Assembly: GCA_024681565.1 (NCBI GenBank)
Contig: JAILAO010000022.1
Location: forward strand, 1 to 32,388
Reading direction: 5' to 3'
Source: Bacteroidales bacterium
Lineage (GTDB): Bacteria; Bacteroidota; Bacteroidia; Bacteroidales; UBA932
DNA length: 32,388 nucleotides
Shown piece by piece: positions 8,673 to 20,149 of the stretch. The translations under genes and the position numbers were made by a program. The notes under the pieces were generated by a model that worked only from the letters and a program-made list of their open reading frames with translations, searched no databases and was not told the origin of the DNA. Positions within the stretch are counted from its first letter, which is position 1. The number at the start of each line of letters is the position of its first letter.

Positions 8673-11606
8673 ATGCTTCGCCGATGGATCCTGCCTTTGC
8701 TGGCGTTTTTCGCCTGCGCGCTTCCGGCCTCCGCCCAGTTCTATACCATGGGCGAGGATCCGGGCGGGCTGCGCTGGAATACCATCGAGACCCCGACCTA
8801 CCGGCTGGTCTATCCCCGCGGACTGGATTCCCTCGCCCGCGTATACGCCGTCACGCTGGAACAGGTCGCGGACCCGGTAGGCCGGAGCGCCGGGGTCCGG
8901 CCGAACGCCGCATACGGCAGCAAGATGCCCGTCATCCTGCACATGGTCACCGCGCACGCCAACGGACAGGTGACCTGGACGCCGCGGCGTCTGGAACTGC
9001 TGACGGTCCCGGACCCTTTCGACCCGGAGCCGACCCCCTGGTCGCTGCAGCTCGCCGTCCATGAGTCGCGCCACATCGCCCAGATGCAGTTCGGCAACCA
9101 GAAACCGTTCCGCTGGCTGAACTGGCTGGGCGGACAACTCGTTCCGGGCGGGCTGGCGGCCATCTATTGCGGTCCGGCCTTCTTCGAAGGCGATGCCGTG
9201 ACCGCGGAGACGGCACTGACCGCCGCAGGACGGGGGAGGTCGGCGGATTTCCTGGAATACTACCGCGTGAGCTTCGCCGCCGGCGATTTCCGTGACTACT
9301 GGCGCTGGCGCTATGGGTCGCAGCGCTGGTACACCCCGGATTACTACCGCGCCGGTTACCTCGCCGTCGGCGGCATCCGGGCGCACTACGGCGTTCCGGA
9401 CCTGACGGCGCGCTATTATCAGCGAATCAAGGACCATGGCGGGGTGGCTTTCCTCAACTGGGACAAAACCGTCCGGGAAGCCACCGGAAAATCCTTCCGG
9501 GAGGCCTTCGCGGAGGTCTCGGCCGGCCTTCAGGCCTATTGGGAAGCCGACGATGCGGCCCGCGGGCCGTTCATCCCGTCGCAGCCCGTCAGCGCCGTGC
9601 CGTCCCGTTTCACGGAATATTCCGGCCTGCAGGCCGTCGGAGAGGACCTGTACGCCATTAAATCCGGCATCACGCAACCCGCCCGGCTCGTCCGGATCGC
9701 CCCGGATGGCAGGGAGGAGCCGCTCTCGCTGCTCGGCGCTTCTATCTGCGGACTGCAGTACAATGAAAACGCGGGCCGCCTGTTCTGGTCGGAGATCGTC
9801 CGGGACGTCCGCTGGCCGATGCGTTCCTATTCGGTGATCCGGAGTTCCGACTGCAGGAGCTCCCGCCTGCTGACGCACAAAAGCCGCTATTTCCATCCGG
9901 CATCCTCGCCGGACGCGCCCCGGATTTCCGTCACGGAATACCTCGAGGACGGCAGCAGCCGCGCCGTGGTCCTGGACGCGGAAGACGGCTCCGTCCTGGC
10001 CTCCCGCAAGGCGCCGGACGGCATGCAGATCGTGGAAACGGTCTGGGTTGACGGAGAGCTCTGCGCGAGCGCCATCACGGACCGGGGCTTCGGCCTCTAC
10101 CGGGTGAGGGATTTCCACCCGCTGCTCGCGCCTGTCCGCGTGAAAATCAAAGATCTCTGGTCCTACGGGAACGCCTTGTATTTCTCCTGCGACCTCACGG
10201 GCGTGAACGAGCTCTACCGCCTGGACCCGGCCACGGACGCCGCCCCGGAGCAGCTCACCACGACGCAGTTCGGCGGTTCGGATTTCGAAATCGCCCGGGA
10301 CACCCTGTTCTATGCCTCCCTGCAGCAGGAAGGGCGGCTGGTCCGCAAGACGGCGCTCTCCGACCTGCAGGCGCAGCCGGCTGATTTCTCGAAGATGCCG
10401 CGTTATCCTTTTGCCGAAGAGCTGGCGGCAGGGGAGCCCCAGGCCCTCGACCTGACGGCCCCCGTCGAAGTCAGCGAACCGCAGCCCTACAGCAAGCTGG
10501 CGCACCTGTTCCGCTTCCACTCCTGGCTGCCGCTGTATTTCGCCTTCGATTCGGTGGATGACCTCTCGCTGGAGACCCTCCAGCAGAACGCCGGGCTCGG
10601 CGCCACGGCCTTCTGGCAGAACGACCTGGGATCCGGGTCGGGTTTCGTGGGCTACCATGCTGCGTATTCCGAGGGAAGCTGGCGGCATTCCGGCCACGCG
10701 AAACTGAGCTATACGGGTCTGTATCCGGTGATCGAGGCCGGGCTGGATTTCGGGGACCGGGACGCCCTGTGCTACTATATCGAAAAGGACACGGAGAAGA
10801 ACGTCATCGCCCTCAAGACCCGCCCCCGCGGGGATTCCTCTCCGGTCCCGTCGGTCTCCGGACACGTCCGGACCTACATCCCCTGGAACTTTTCCTCCGG
10901 CGGCTGGCTGCGCGGCGTCATCCCGACCGCCACCCTGATCCTCAACAACGACCTGTTCGAGGATGGTTCGCCGATGCACCGGACCACCTTCACCCTGCGG
11001 GGATATACGATGCAGCGGACGCCGGAATCCCGGGTGTATCCGCGATTCGGCATCGGGGCGGAAATCGGTTATAGTTTCCGCTGGAAGAGCGGCCTCATCG
11101 CCCCGGGCGCCTTTACCTATCTGTACGGCTATCTGCCCGGCCTGCATGAGACGCACGGCCTGCGCTGGAGCTGGATGTACGCACACCGTTCCGACACCGG
11201 GACCTTCAGCGAAACGTTCGTCAATGCGGCCCCGCGCGGCTATTCCGCCTCCGTCGCCCGCTACCTCGCTTCTTATTCCGGCCAGCACCGCCTGGCGTTG
11301 GACTACAAACTGCCGCTGCTGCCGGTGGACCGCGCGATCTTGGGGCCCGTGGCATACCTGCGCAATTTCGAACTGACCCTGCACGGGGATTACAACAGCT
11401 TCCGCTCGGCCCGGGAGAACGGCAGCCTGTTCAGCGCCGGGGCCGATCTGGTCGCCGTCCTGGGCAATCTGGTGTGGATTCCCTACGTCACCCGCATCGG
11501 GGTGAGCTACAACTACAACGGAGGAGCCTCTTATGCAGCGTTTGCGCAAAAGGGGCTCCCCGTCGGGCGACACGACGTGTCGCTGGTCTTCAGCGTTGAG
11601 ATGTAA
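8673..11606 (+). CDS. Exported/outer-membrane protein: peptidase-MA-like N-terminal domain (HESRH), beta-propeller-like middle, beta-barrel-like C-terminus
   Basis: 977 aa from MLRRWILPLLAFFACALPASAQ (signal peptide); LQLAVHESRHIAQMQF (HExxH) followed by FFEGDAVTAE; repeated LYAI/LFWS/LYFS-type blades; beta-rich C-terminal third. Confidence 0.75.
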   Translation: MLRRWILPLLAFFACALPASAQFYTMGEDPGGLRWNTIETPTYRLVYPRGLDSLARVYAVTLEQVADPVGRSAGVRPNAAYGSKMPVILHMVTAHANGQVTWTPRRLELLTVPDPFDPEPTPWSLQLAVHESRHIAQMQFGNQKPFRWLNWLGGQLVPGGLAAIYCGPAFFEGDAVTAETALTAAGRGRSADFLEYYRVSFAAGDFRDYWRWRYGSQRWYTPDYYRAGYLAVGGIRAHYGVPDLTARYYQRIKDHGGVAFLNWDKTVREATGKSFREAFAEVSAGLQAYWEADDAARGPFIPSQPVSAVPSRFTEYSGLQAVGEDLYAIKSGITQPARLVRIAPDGREEPLSLLGASICGLQYNENAGRLFWSEIVRDVRWPMRSYSVIRSSDCRSSRLLTHKSRYFHPASSPDAPRISVTEYLEDGSSRAVVLDAEDGSVLASRKAPDGMQIVETVWVDGELCASAITDRGFGLYRVRDFHPLLAPVRVKIKDLWSYGNALYFSCDLTGVNELYRLDPATDAAPEQLTTTQFGGSDFEIARDTLFYASLQQEGRLVRKTALSDLQAQPADFSKMPRYPFAEELAAGEPQALDLTAPVEVSEPQPYSKLAHLFRFHSWLPLYFAFDSVDDLSLETLQQNAGLGATAFWQNDLGSGSGFVGYHAAYSEGSWRHSGHAKLSYTGLYPVIEAGLDFGDRDALCYYIEKDTEKNVIALKTRPRGDSSPVPSVSGHVRTYIPWNFSSGGWLRGVIPTATLILNNDLFEDGSPMHRTTFTLRGYTMQRTPESRVYPRFGIGAEIGYSFRWKSGLIAPGAFTYLYGYLPGLHETHGLRWSWMYAHRSDTGTFSETFVNAAPRGYSASVARYLASYSGQHRLALDYKLPLLPVDRAILGPVAYLRNFELTLHGDYNSFRSARENGSLFSAGADLVAVLGNLVWIPYVTRIGVSYNYNGGASYAAFAQKGLPVGRHDVSLVFSVEM

Positions 11607-12806
11607 TCAGTAGAAAAGCCTGCGGTCGACGCTCGTTCCCATCAAGCGGTATCCGTCCGCGTTGAGATGCAGCCAGTCGTTCTCGAAGAGAAAGGCCGGA
11701 TTGATGCGCGTGGGGTCCTCCGGACCGGCGGTGATCCGGTCGAAATCGATCACCCCGTCGAATTCCCCGCTTTCGCGGATCCAGGCATTCAGGGCCTCGC
11801 GGCCCTTGCCGTGCTCGCCGGAACCGTCCCGGTCGTAGAAACTGCCTTTGGCGGAGGTTACCGTGGCACCGAAGACCTTGATACCCCGCCGGTGCGCTTC
11901 CTGGATGATCTCCCGATAGACGGACTCGATCTCCCCGGCCGTCGCCGGACCGTCCGGGTTGCTGCCGAGGTCGTTGGTCCCTTCGAAGAGAATGATATAT
12001 TTCACGCCGCAGGGGCCGAAAAGATCGCGCTCATAGCGGCTCCTGCCCGTCGGGCCGAGTCCGCCGCGGAGGACGCAGTTGCCGCCCAGGCCGAAATTGA
12101 GGACCGACAGGTCGCGGGTCCGGCGGTCCTGCAGCAACGAGCGGGAGAGCTGGTCGGTCCAGCGGTCCTGGCCGTTGGTGGTCGTGCCGCGGCCGTCGGT
12201 GATGGAGTCGCCCAGCACCGCGATGGCCGCGGAAGGGCGGAGCGGCATCACGTCGATGGCGCTGATCGTGTACCAATGGTTCGTCGGGACGGCGGCGGAG
12301 AAATCCGACGTATTGCCGGCCGCGAGGTAGGAAGTCGTGCGGGAGCCGGGGTGGCTGGTCAGCAGCGAGTCGGAGATGCTGCCGTAGTGGATGGTGACGG
12401 CCAGGTTTTCCCGTTCGGAGAGCGGGAAGCGGACCGGATCGGAAACGGCTTCGCCGCCGGGCGCCATCGTGACGCCGGCCCGCCCGTTGAAAGTGAGCGA
12501 GACACCGGTTTCCGGCAGGACCTCGGGGCTGGCGCCCATCGTCGCGGCGCGGGCGATTTCCACGCCCAGGATTTCTGTTTCCGAATCGTTGTAGAGGTTG
12601 GACAGGTGCAGGCGCAGGGATTCACCGCCGATCGACACCTGGACAATCTGGCGCAGGGAGTTGCCGGCGAGCCCCGGCTGGGGCGGCAGGTTGTGCGGCT
12701 CGGCGATCTGCAGGGCCGTGGCCCAGGTGGCGACCCAGTCACGGGACTGGGTGCAGGAGCACAGCACGGCGGTAGCCAGGGCCAGGGAAAGGAAGAGCTT
12801 TTTCAT
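11607..12806 (-). CDS. SGNH/GDSL-family hydrolase, lipoprotein (possible carbohydrate esterase of the PUL)
   Basis: Lipobox MKKLFLSLALATAVLCSC; block I IAVLGDSITDGRG; LNFGLGGNCVLR; FEGTNDLG; C-terminal DWLHLNADGYRLMG (DxxH). Confidence 0.9.
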   Translation of the reverse strand: MKKLFLSLALATAVLCSCTQSRDWVATWATALQIAEPHNLPPQPGLAGNSLRQIVQVSIGGESLRLHLSNLYNDSETEILGVEIARAATMGASPEVLPETGVSLTFNGRAGVTMAPGGEAVSDPVRFPLSERENLAVTIHYGSISDSLLTSHPGSRTTSYLAAGNTSDFSAAVPTNHWYTISAIDVMPLRPSAAIAVLGDSITDGRGTTTNGQDRWTDQLSRSLLQDRRTRDLSVLNFGLGGNCVLRGGLGPTGRSRYERDLFGPCGVKYIILFEGTNDLGSNPDGPATAGEIESVYREIIQEAHRRGIKVFGATVTSAKGSFYDRDGSGEHGKGREALNAWIRESGEFDGVIDFDRITAGPEDPTRINPAFLFENDWLHLNADGYRLMGTSVDRRLFY

Positions 12807-12814
12807 GGGACAAA

Positions 12815-14836
<2,022 letters not shown>

Positions 14837-14857
14837 CGTTGAATCTTATGGGTTGGA

Positions 14858-14865
14858 CAAATATA
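14858..14865 (-). promoter_or_regulatory. Bacteroidota -7 element TATATTTG with -33 TTTG (14885-14888, minus strand), spacer 19 bp: internal promoter for GH67-SGNH
   Basis: Minus strand reads CTTTG-N19-TATATTTG about 20 nt upstream of the GH67 ATG. Confidence 0.65.
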
Positions 14866-14969
14866 CTCCAATTTCATTTCCGGTCAAAGCGAAACGGGCG
14901 TCCTTCCCAGGGCACCCGTTCCTTTCCAACCAAAAAAAGTTTACTGTTTAACCAATAACCAATCTGTTT

Positions 14970-16904
14970 CTATTCCACGGGATATCCCGGGTTCTGGTAG
15001 GCCGCCTTCTCGGCGTCCGTCATATCCATTCCGTTCAGCTGTCCCTGGGGGATCGGGCGGAGGTACATGTACTTTTCGATGGTACGTTTGACCGTCTGCG
15101 GGGTATGGTTGCCCCAGTTGGAACCGCTGATGGTGTAAGAGCCGGCACGGTCGGCCCAGGTCTGGGTGCGGACCAGGTCAAACCAGCGGAAGCCCTCGCC
15201 GTAGAACTCGCGCATGCGCTCGTCCAGGATGAAGTCCAGGGTGATGTTCTCCGGCGTTGCGGCGGCCAGCTCGTTGCTGAACACGGCCTTGTACTCGGCA
15301 CGGTCGGCGTTCTTGTAGGCCCACACGCCTGCGCGGCGGCGGAGCACCTGGAGGTAGTTGCGGGCACTCTGGTTCTCGCCCAGCTTGAAGGCCGCTTCCG
15401 CAGCCGTCAGGAAGAAGTCGGAGTATTTCAGGATGTTGTACGGACGGGTGGAGCCGGCGTTCGGGGATCCGAGCTGCGAGCTGTGGTCATAGTCCGTACG
15501 GTAGCAGCCGAGTTTCCACAGGGACGGGTAGGCGATACGGCTGATGCCGTTGAGGTCGAAGACGTAGTCCGCGCGGCCCGGAACGGTGCCGGCGCCGACG
15601 TTCGCGCCATCCTTGTTGCTCTGCTTGTCGGGATATTTGATGTCAGGAAGCACCTCCGGGACGAAGGAAAGCACGCGGCCGCCCATCGGGATGATCAGAC
15701 CGTTCGCACCGGGAACGCTTTCGCGCTTGATGCCGGCCTTCTCCCAGTTGCCGTAGTAGGCGGTGGTGAAGGTTCCGTCGAAACGGGAATCCTTGGTGAT
15801 GTCCTGGCTGGTGAAGACGCGGATGGCTTCGTGGGTCGGGGCCATACGGGTCCAGGGACGGCCGACTTCCTGGCAGGCTTCACGCTGGACGCAGCCGGTT
15901 CCGTCGATGTTGACCGTACCGTGGTTCCAGTTCATCATCCAGCCGGCGAAGTTGTCCGGGGCGCTGCCGCCGCCATAGGAGAGGCTGCCGCCGTTGTACT
16001 GCTCGCTCTTCTCGGTATGGTCCGCCCAGAGGAGGATTTCCTTGTTGCGGTCGTTCTGGGCCAGGCTGACTTCACGGAACGTGGTGCAGAGGCCGTAGGG
16101 ACCCGGATTGGCGATGGCGTCCTCACAGACGGTGAGGGCCTGGGTGAAGAACCATCTGGCGTCATGTCCGCCGAGATCCTTGCGGTCGCTGGACGGATAG
16201 GTCGGGATGTCTTTCGGGTTTTCCAGCCACCAGCCGAAGGTCAGGTAGGCCTTCGCCAGGACAAGGCGGGCGACGTTCTTGGTCACGCCGCCGGTGACAC
16301 GCGGGGTCTCCGGCAGATTGCTGACCGCCTCGGTCAGGTCGCCGAAGATGGCGTTGTACACCTCAGGCACGGTGTTGCGCGTGGAGACGCGGACCGGCGT
16401 GCTGTTGAAAGCGAGTTCGCCGGAACCCAGGTCGAGGGGAACGCCGCCGAAAGTCTGCACGAGCTGGAAGTAGTACCAGGCACGGAAGAATTTCGCTTCG
16501 GAAATCAGAGCGCCCGAGAGGCCGACGGCCTCGGCGTTCTCGATGATGCCGTTGGCGGTGTTGATGTACGGGAATACCGTATTCCACAGGACGTCGCTGC
16601 GGGAAGAGGAGGCGTTGAGCGATCCGATTCCGGACAGGTCGGCATCCTTGAAGTTGTTGTCGGCGGACTGGGCGTAGGTCGCCTCGTCGGTGCCGGTCGT
16701 ATTGATGTTGTAGTAGTAGGCCTGGCCGTAGAAATAGCGGAGAGAGGCGTACAGGGCCGTCAGACCACCTTCCACGCCGGCTTCCGTCTGGAAGAAGCCC
16801 GGCTCGAAGAAAGTGCGGGGCTGCTCGTCGAGCACCTTGGTGCAGGAAGCCGCAAGCGTAGCGGCGGCAGCGAGCGCGGCGATGATATATTTCAGCTTTT
16901 TCAT
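14970..16904 (-). CDS. SusD/RagB-family nutrient-binding outer-membrane lipoprotein
   Basis: MKKLKYIIAALAAAATLAASCTKVLDEQPRTFFEPGFFQTEAGVEGGLTALYASLR; AKFFRAWYYFQLVQTFGGVPL; FFLTAAEAAFKLG; C-terminal YLRPIPQGQLNG. Confidence 0.96.
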   Translation of the reverse strand: MKKLKYIIAALAAAATLAASCTKVLDEQPRTFFEPGFFQTEAGVEGGLTALYASLRYFYGQAYYYNINTTGTDEATYAQSADNNFKDADLSGIGSLNASSSRSDVLWNTVFPYINTANGIIENAEAVGLSGALISEAKFFRAWYYFQLVQTFGGVPLDLGSGELAFNSTPVRVSTRNTVPEVYNAIFGDLTEAVSNLPETPRVTGGVTKNVARLVLAKAYLTFGWWLENPKDIPTYPSSDRKDLGGHDARWFFTQALTVCEDAIANPGPYGLCTTFREVSLAQNDRNKEILLWADHTEKSEQYNGGSLSYGGGSAPDNFAGWMMNWNHGTVNIDGTGCVQREACQEVGRPWTRMAPTHEAIRVFTSQDITKDSRFDGTFTTAYYGNWEKAGIKRESVPGANGLIIPMGGRVLSFVPEVLPDIKYPDKQSNKDGANVGAGTVPGRADYVFDLNGISRIAYPSLWKLGCYRTDYDHSSQLGSPNAGSTRPYNILKYSDFFLTAAEAAFKLGENQSARNYLQVLRRRAGVWAYKNADRAEYKAVFSNELAAATPENITLDFILDERMREFYGEGFRWFDLVRTQTWADRAGSYTISGSNWGNHTPQTVKRTIEKYMYLRPIPQGQLNGMDMTDAEKAAYQNPGYPVE

Positions 16905-16916
16905 ATCCGTGACTGA

Positions 16917-19900
16917 TTAGAAGGTGATGTTGATTCCGAAGAGATAGTTGCGGGTGTTCGGCGTGTTGGTACCGACCACCTTCTGGCGGTAGAGGTAACC
17001 TGCGGAAGCCTGGAAGCTGCCGTCGTTACCGCGGGCGTTCGGCTCGGGATCGAGGCCGGACATGCGGTGGAACTCGGAGAAGAAGACGAACGGATTCTGG
17101 GCCGTCGCATAGACGCGGAGCCTGTCGATGCCGGCGCGCCGGAGGGCGGGAATCTTATCGAAGTTGTAGCCGAGGGTGACCGTGCCGATCTTCAGGAAGG
17201 AACCGTTGAAATAACCGAGCGTAGAGCCGTATTTCGGGTTGTCATTGCTCTGCAGTCCGCCCGGACGCGGGAAACGGGCGCCGGTGTTGGACTCGGTCCA
17301 GTAGTCCACCTGGATCTGGCCGCGGCGGCCGGAAAGCATGTTCAGGTAGCCGCTGGAACCGTGCAGGGTGGAGATCAGGATGCCGCCAGCCTGGAAATTG
17401 CCGAGGACGGTGAGATCCCAGTTCCGGAACTGGAGGCGGGTGTTGAAGCCGCCGAGGAACTTCGGATCCGCATTGATCGGCACCTGGTCGTTGGTATCGA
17501 TGGCGCGGACCGGCATGCCGTTGGCGTCATATTCACCGTGGTACTTGACCTTGATGTCGCCCGGCTGGGCACCCGGCTCGAGGATGTTCATCAGCGCCTC
17601 TTCGCCCTTCTGCCACAGGCCGTCGTACTCGTAATCATAGAGGCAGTTGATCGGCATGCCGACGAACCAGCGGTTGCCGCGGTCCTCGTCCTGGCCGGAA
17701 GCCAGGGAAACGAGTTTGTTGCGGTTCGCATAGATGTTCAGGCCGACGTCCCATTTCCAGTCCCGGGTGTCGATGATCGTTCCGTTGAGGGAGAGTTCGA
17801 TACCGCGGTTCTGCGTGCTGCCGATGTTGGCGGTGTAGCTGCCGACGCCGGCGGTGGAAGGCAGGTTGAGGTTGAGCAGGATGTCATGCGTGCTCTGTGC
17901 GTAGTATTCGAAGGTACCGGTCAGACGGCCCGCGAAGAAACCGAAATCGAGACCGAAGTTCCAGGTGTTGGAGTACTCCCAGCCGAGATCGGAGTTCGGC
18001 AGCGTCGAGACATAGTAGCCCGTCGCGTAGGTGTCGCCGAAGTTGTAGGGGCGGGTGCCGAGCGAACCCAGGGTCTGGTAAGGATTGATGGCCTGGTTGG
18101 AGGTCTCGCCGTAACCGGCGCGGAGCTTCAGCTCATCCAGCCAGCCGCGGGCGTTCTCCATGAACGGCTCGTTGTGGATGTTCCAACCCAGGGAAACTGC
18201 CGGGTAGGTGTGCCACTGATGGCCCTTGGCCAGACGGGAAGAGGCGTCGGAACGGACGGCGGCGGAGACCATATATTTGTCACCGAAGCTGTACATCACA
18301 CGGGCCATGTAGGAGATAAGTCCGGCCTGCCAGTAGTTGGCGGCATTGGGGCTGACGGTGATCTCCTCGGCCAGGGCCTGACCAATGTTGTAGTACAGGA
18401 ACTGCTCGTTGGGGATGTTGCGGGCAGACATGCCGTTCTGCGTATAGGTCGTCTGCTCGGCAGAGAACATCGCCACGGCGTTGACGTGGTGCTTCTCGGC
18501 GAAGGTGCGGTCGAAGGTGAGGAGGCTTTCCGTCGTCCAGTTCTTGGTGTCGTTCTGGCTGACGGAGGCGCTGTTGGGGTTGGCTACGTTGAAGCTGTTG
18601 ACTCCCTTGCCGGTGAAGCTGCCGCTCTTGTTGGTGCGGAAGTTGGCGCCGACGGTCTGCTTGAAGGAAAGGCCTTCGACCCAGGGGGCTTTCAGTTCGA
18701 CATAGGCCGTATTGTAGGAACCGAAACCGGAACCCTCGTTGACCCAGCGGTCGGCATGGTCTTCGATGTTCTTGCGGGTCGGAATCCACACGTCGTCGAG
18801 CGGCATGCTGGAACGGACCAGGTAAGTGCCGTCGCTGGCTTTCGGGTTCAGGATCGGGGTCAGCTGCAGGATGCCATAGAGGCCCAGCTGGTTACCATGA
18901 TTCGTATGGTAGTTGGTGTTGGTGGAGAAGCCGATCTTGAGCCAGTCCGTAATGTTCTGGTCCAGGCTTCCGCTCAGGGAGATACGGTCGTAATCCTGCG
19001 TAGGCACGACAGCCTCATCCTTATAATAGGCCACACCGAAGCGGTAGCTGCCCTTCATGGTGCCGCCCACGACGCTCAGCTCGTGGTTGCGCGTGATACC
19101 GGTCCGGTAGAACAGGTCCTGCCAATCGGTGTCGAGGCTCTCGTCCTCGTACCCCTGCTTGGTCGTGAACTTGCCGGCCAGATTGCGCATCTTGACATAC
19201 TCGGCACCGTGCATCATCGGGTACTTGATCGCTTTCTTGAAGCCGATATAGTTGTTGAAGCTCACCTTGGGAGCCTGTCCGGACACACCTTTATATGTAG
19301 TGATCAGGATGACGCCGTTGGCTCCCCGTGAGCCGTAGATTGCGGTTGAAGAAGCATCCTTGAGGATGTCCATGCTCTTGATGTCGCCCGTCGCGATGTC
19401 GGAAAGCGAGCCCATGAAAGGCACGCCGTCCAGCACGATGAGCGGATCGTTGGAGGCCGACAGGGAACGGTCGCCGCGGATGCGGATCTCGAGGCTGGAA
19501 CCCGGACGGGAAGAGGTCTGGGACATCTGCACGCCGGCAACACGGCCGTTGAGGGACCGTGTGAAATCGCCGGCCGCCACCTCGCGGAGGTTGTCGCCGC
19601 CCATCGACGCGATGGATCCGGTCACGTCCGTCTTGCGCGCGGTACCATAACCGATGACAACGATGGCGTCCAGGGCCTGGGCGTCGTCGCTGAGGACCAC
19701 ATCAATCTGCGTGCGCCCCTGTACGGGTATGCGCTGGGTCGTATAACCCATGCACGAGACCTCGAGGGTCGCAGAGGGACTGACCTGAAGGGAATACGTC
19801 CCGTCGACGCCGGTGACGGCGCCGACCGTGGAGTTCAAGACCATCACGGCTGCTCCGATGACAGTCTCCCCGCTCTGATCCGTGACCGTACCGCGGACGG

Positions 19901-19982
19901 TAATGTTCTGTGCGAAGGCAAAGAACGGTGCCGTCAGGCACAGGGCTGCGATTGCGAGCGTTTTTTTAAGGTTTAATTGCAT
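16917..19982 (-). CDS. SusC/RagA-family TonB-dependent outer-membrane transporter
   Basis: 1021 aa; signal peptide, carboxypeptidase-like domain (TVRGTVTDQSGETVIGAAVMV), ALDAIVVIGYGTARKTDVTGSI, plug motif DILKDASSTAIYGSRGANGVILITT. Confidence 0.97.
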   Translation of the reverse strand: MQLNLKKTLAIAALCLTAPFFAFAQNITVRGTVTDQSGETVIGAAVMVLNSTVGAVTGVDGTYSLQVSPSATLEVSCMGYTTQRIPVQGRTQIDVVLSDDAQALDAIVVIGYGTARKTDVTGSIASMGGDNLREVAAGDFTRSLNGRVAGVQMSQTSSRPGSSLEIRIRGDRSLSASNDPLIVLDGVPFMGSLSDIATGDIKSMDILKDASSTAIYGSRGANGVILITTYKGVSGQAPKVSFNNYIGFKKAIKYPMMHGAEYVKMRNLAGKFTTKQGYEDESLDTDWQDLFYRTGITRNHELSVVGGTMKGSYRFGVAYYKDEAVVPTQDYDRISLSGSLDQNITDWLKIGFSTNTNYHTNHGNQLGLYGILQLTPILNPKASDGTYLVRSSMPLDDVWIPTRKNIEDHADRWVNEGSGFGSYNTAYVELKAPWVEGLSFKQTVGANFRTNKSGSFTGKGVNSFNVANPNSASVSQNDTKNWTTESLLTFDRTFAEKHHVNAVAMFSAEQTTYTQNGMSARNIPNEQFLYYNIGQALAEEITVSPNAANYWQAGLISYMARVMYSFGDKYMVSAAVRSDASSRLAKGHQWHTYPAVSLGWNIHNEPFMENARGWLDELKLRAGYGETSNQAINPYQTLGSLGTRPYNFGDTYATGYYVSTLPNSDLGWEYSNTWNFGLDFGFFAGRLTGTFEYYAQSTHDILLNLNLPSTAGVGSYTANIGSTQNRGIELSLNGTIIDTRDWKWDVGLNIYANRNKLVSLASGQDEDRGNRWFVGMPINCLYDYEYDGLWQKGEEALMNILEPGAQPGDIKVKYHGEYDANGMPVRAIDTNDQVPINADPKFLGGFNTRLQFRNWDLTVLGNFQAGGILISTLHGSSGYLNMLSGRRGQIQVDYWTESNTGARFPRPGGLQSNDNPKYGSTLGYFNGSFLKIGTVTLGYNFDKIPALRRAGIDRLRVYATAQNPFVFFSEFHRMSGLDPEPNARGNDGSFQASAGYLYRQKVVGTNTPNTRNYLFGINITF

Positions 19983-20036
19983 AGTGTTTTTAAATTGAGT
20001 TGAACATTCTGAGTTGGTTTAGTGGGGTTTCCGATG

Positions 20037-20066
20037 CAAAAGTATAGGAATTTAAATGAGGACAAA
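20037..20066 (-). promoter_or_regulatory. Putative susC promoter: -33 TTTG (20063-20066) and -7 TACTTTTG (20037-20044)
   Basis: Minus strand reads TTTG-N18-TACTTTTG about 55 nt upstream of the susC-like ATG (19982). Confidence 0.6.
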
Positions 20067-20129
20067 TATTCCTTTGATACAGAAATTGTAATTTTTATAC
20101 CACGCTGTTTTTTGTTTTCTCCGTTTTTG

Positions 20130-20137
20130 TATTTTTG
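20130..20137 (+). promoter_or_regulatory. Candidate -7 element TATTTTTG upstream of the hybrid two-component regulator
   Basis: Matches TAnnTTTG 12 nt upstream of the ATG at 20150; no well-spaced -33 element seen. Confidence 0.4.
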
Positions 20138-20149
20138 TACCAAATTGAA

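Noticed and set aside
8646-11573. 975-aa minus-strand ORF covering almost the whole 8673-11606 gene
   Set aside because: Low-complexity, Arg/Gly/Gln-rich translation with no recognisable motifs; explained as an antisense shadow ORF of a high-GC gene that avoids TTA/CTA/TCA codons.
14893-14920. Hairpin between SusD and GH67 as an intrinsic terminator
   Set aside because: Imperfect stem and no U-run on the minus-strand 3' side; kept only as a possible stabiliser or attenuator.
15105-16916. 603-aa plus-strand ORF antisense to SusD
   Set aside because: Shadow ORF with biased composition; SusD lipoprotein on the minus strand is clear.
17067-19331. 754-aa plus-strand ORF antisense to the SusC-like gene
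   Set aside because: Val/Gly/Asp-rich shadow frame with no domain signal; the SusC call on the opposite strand is unambiguous.
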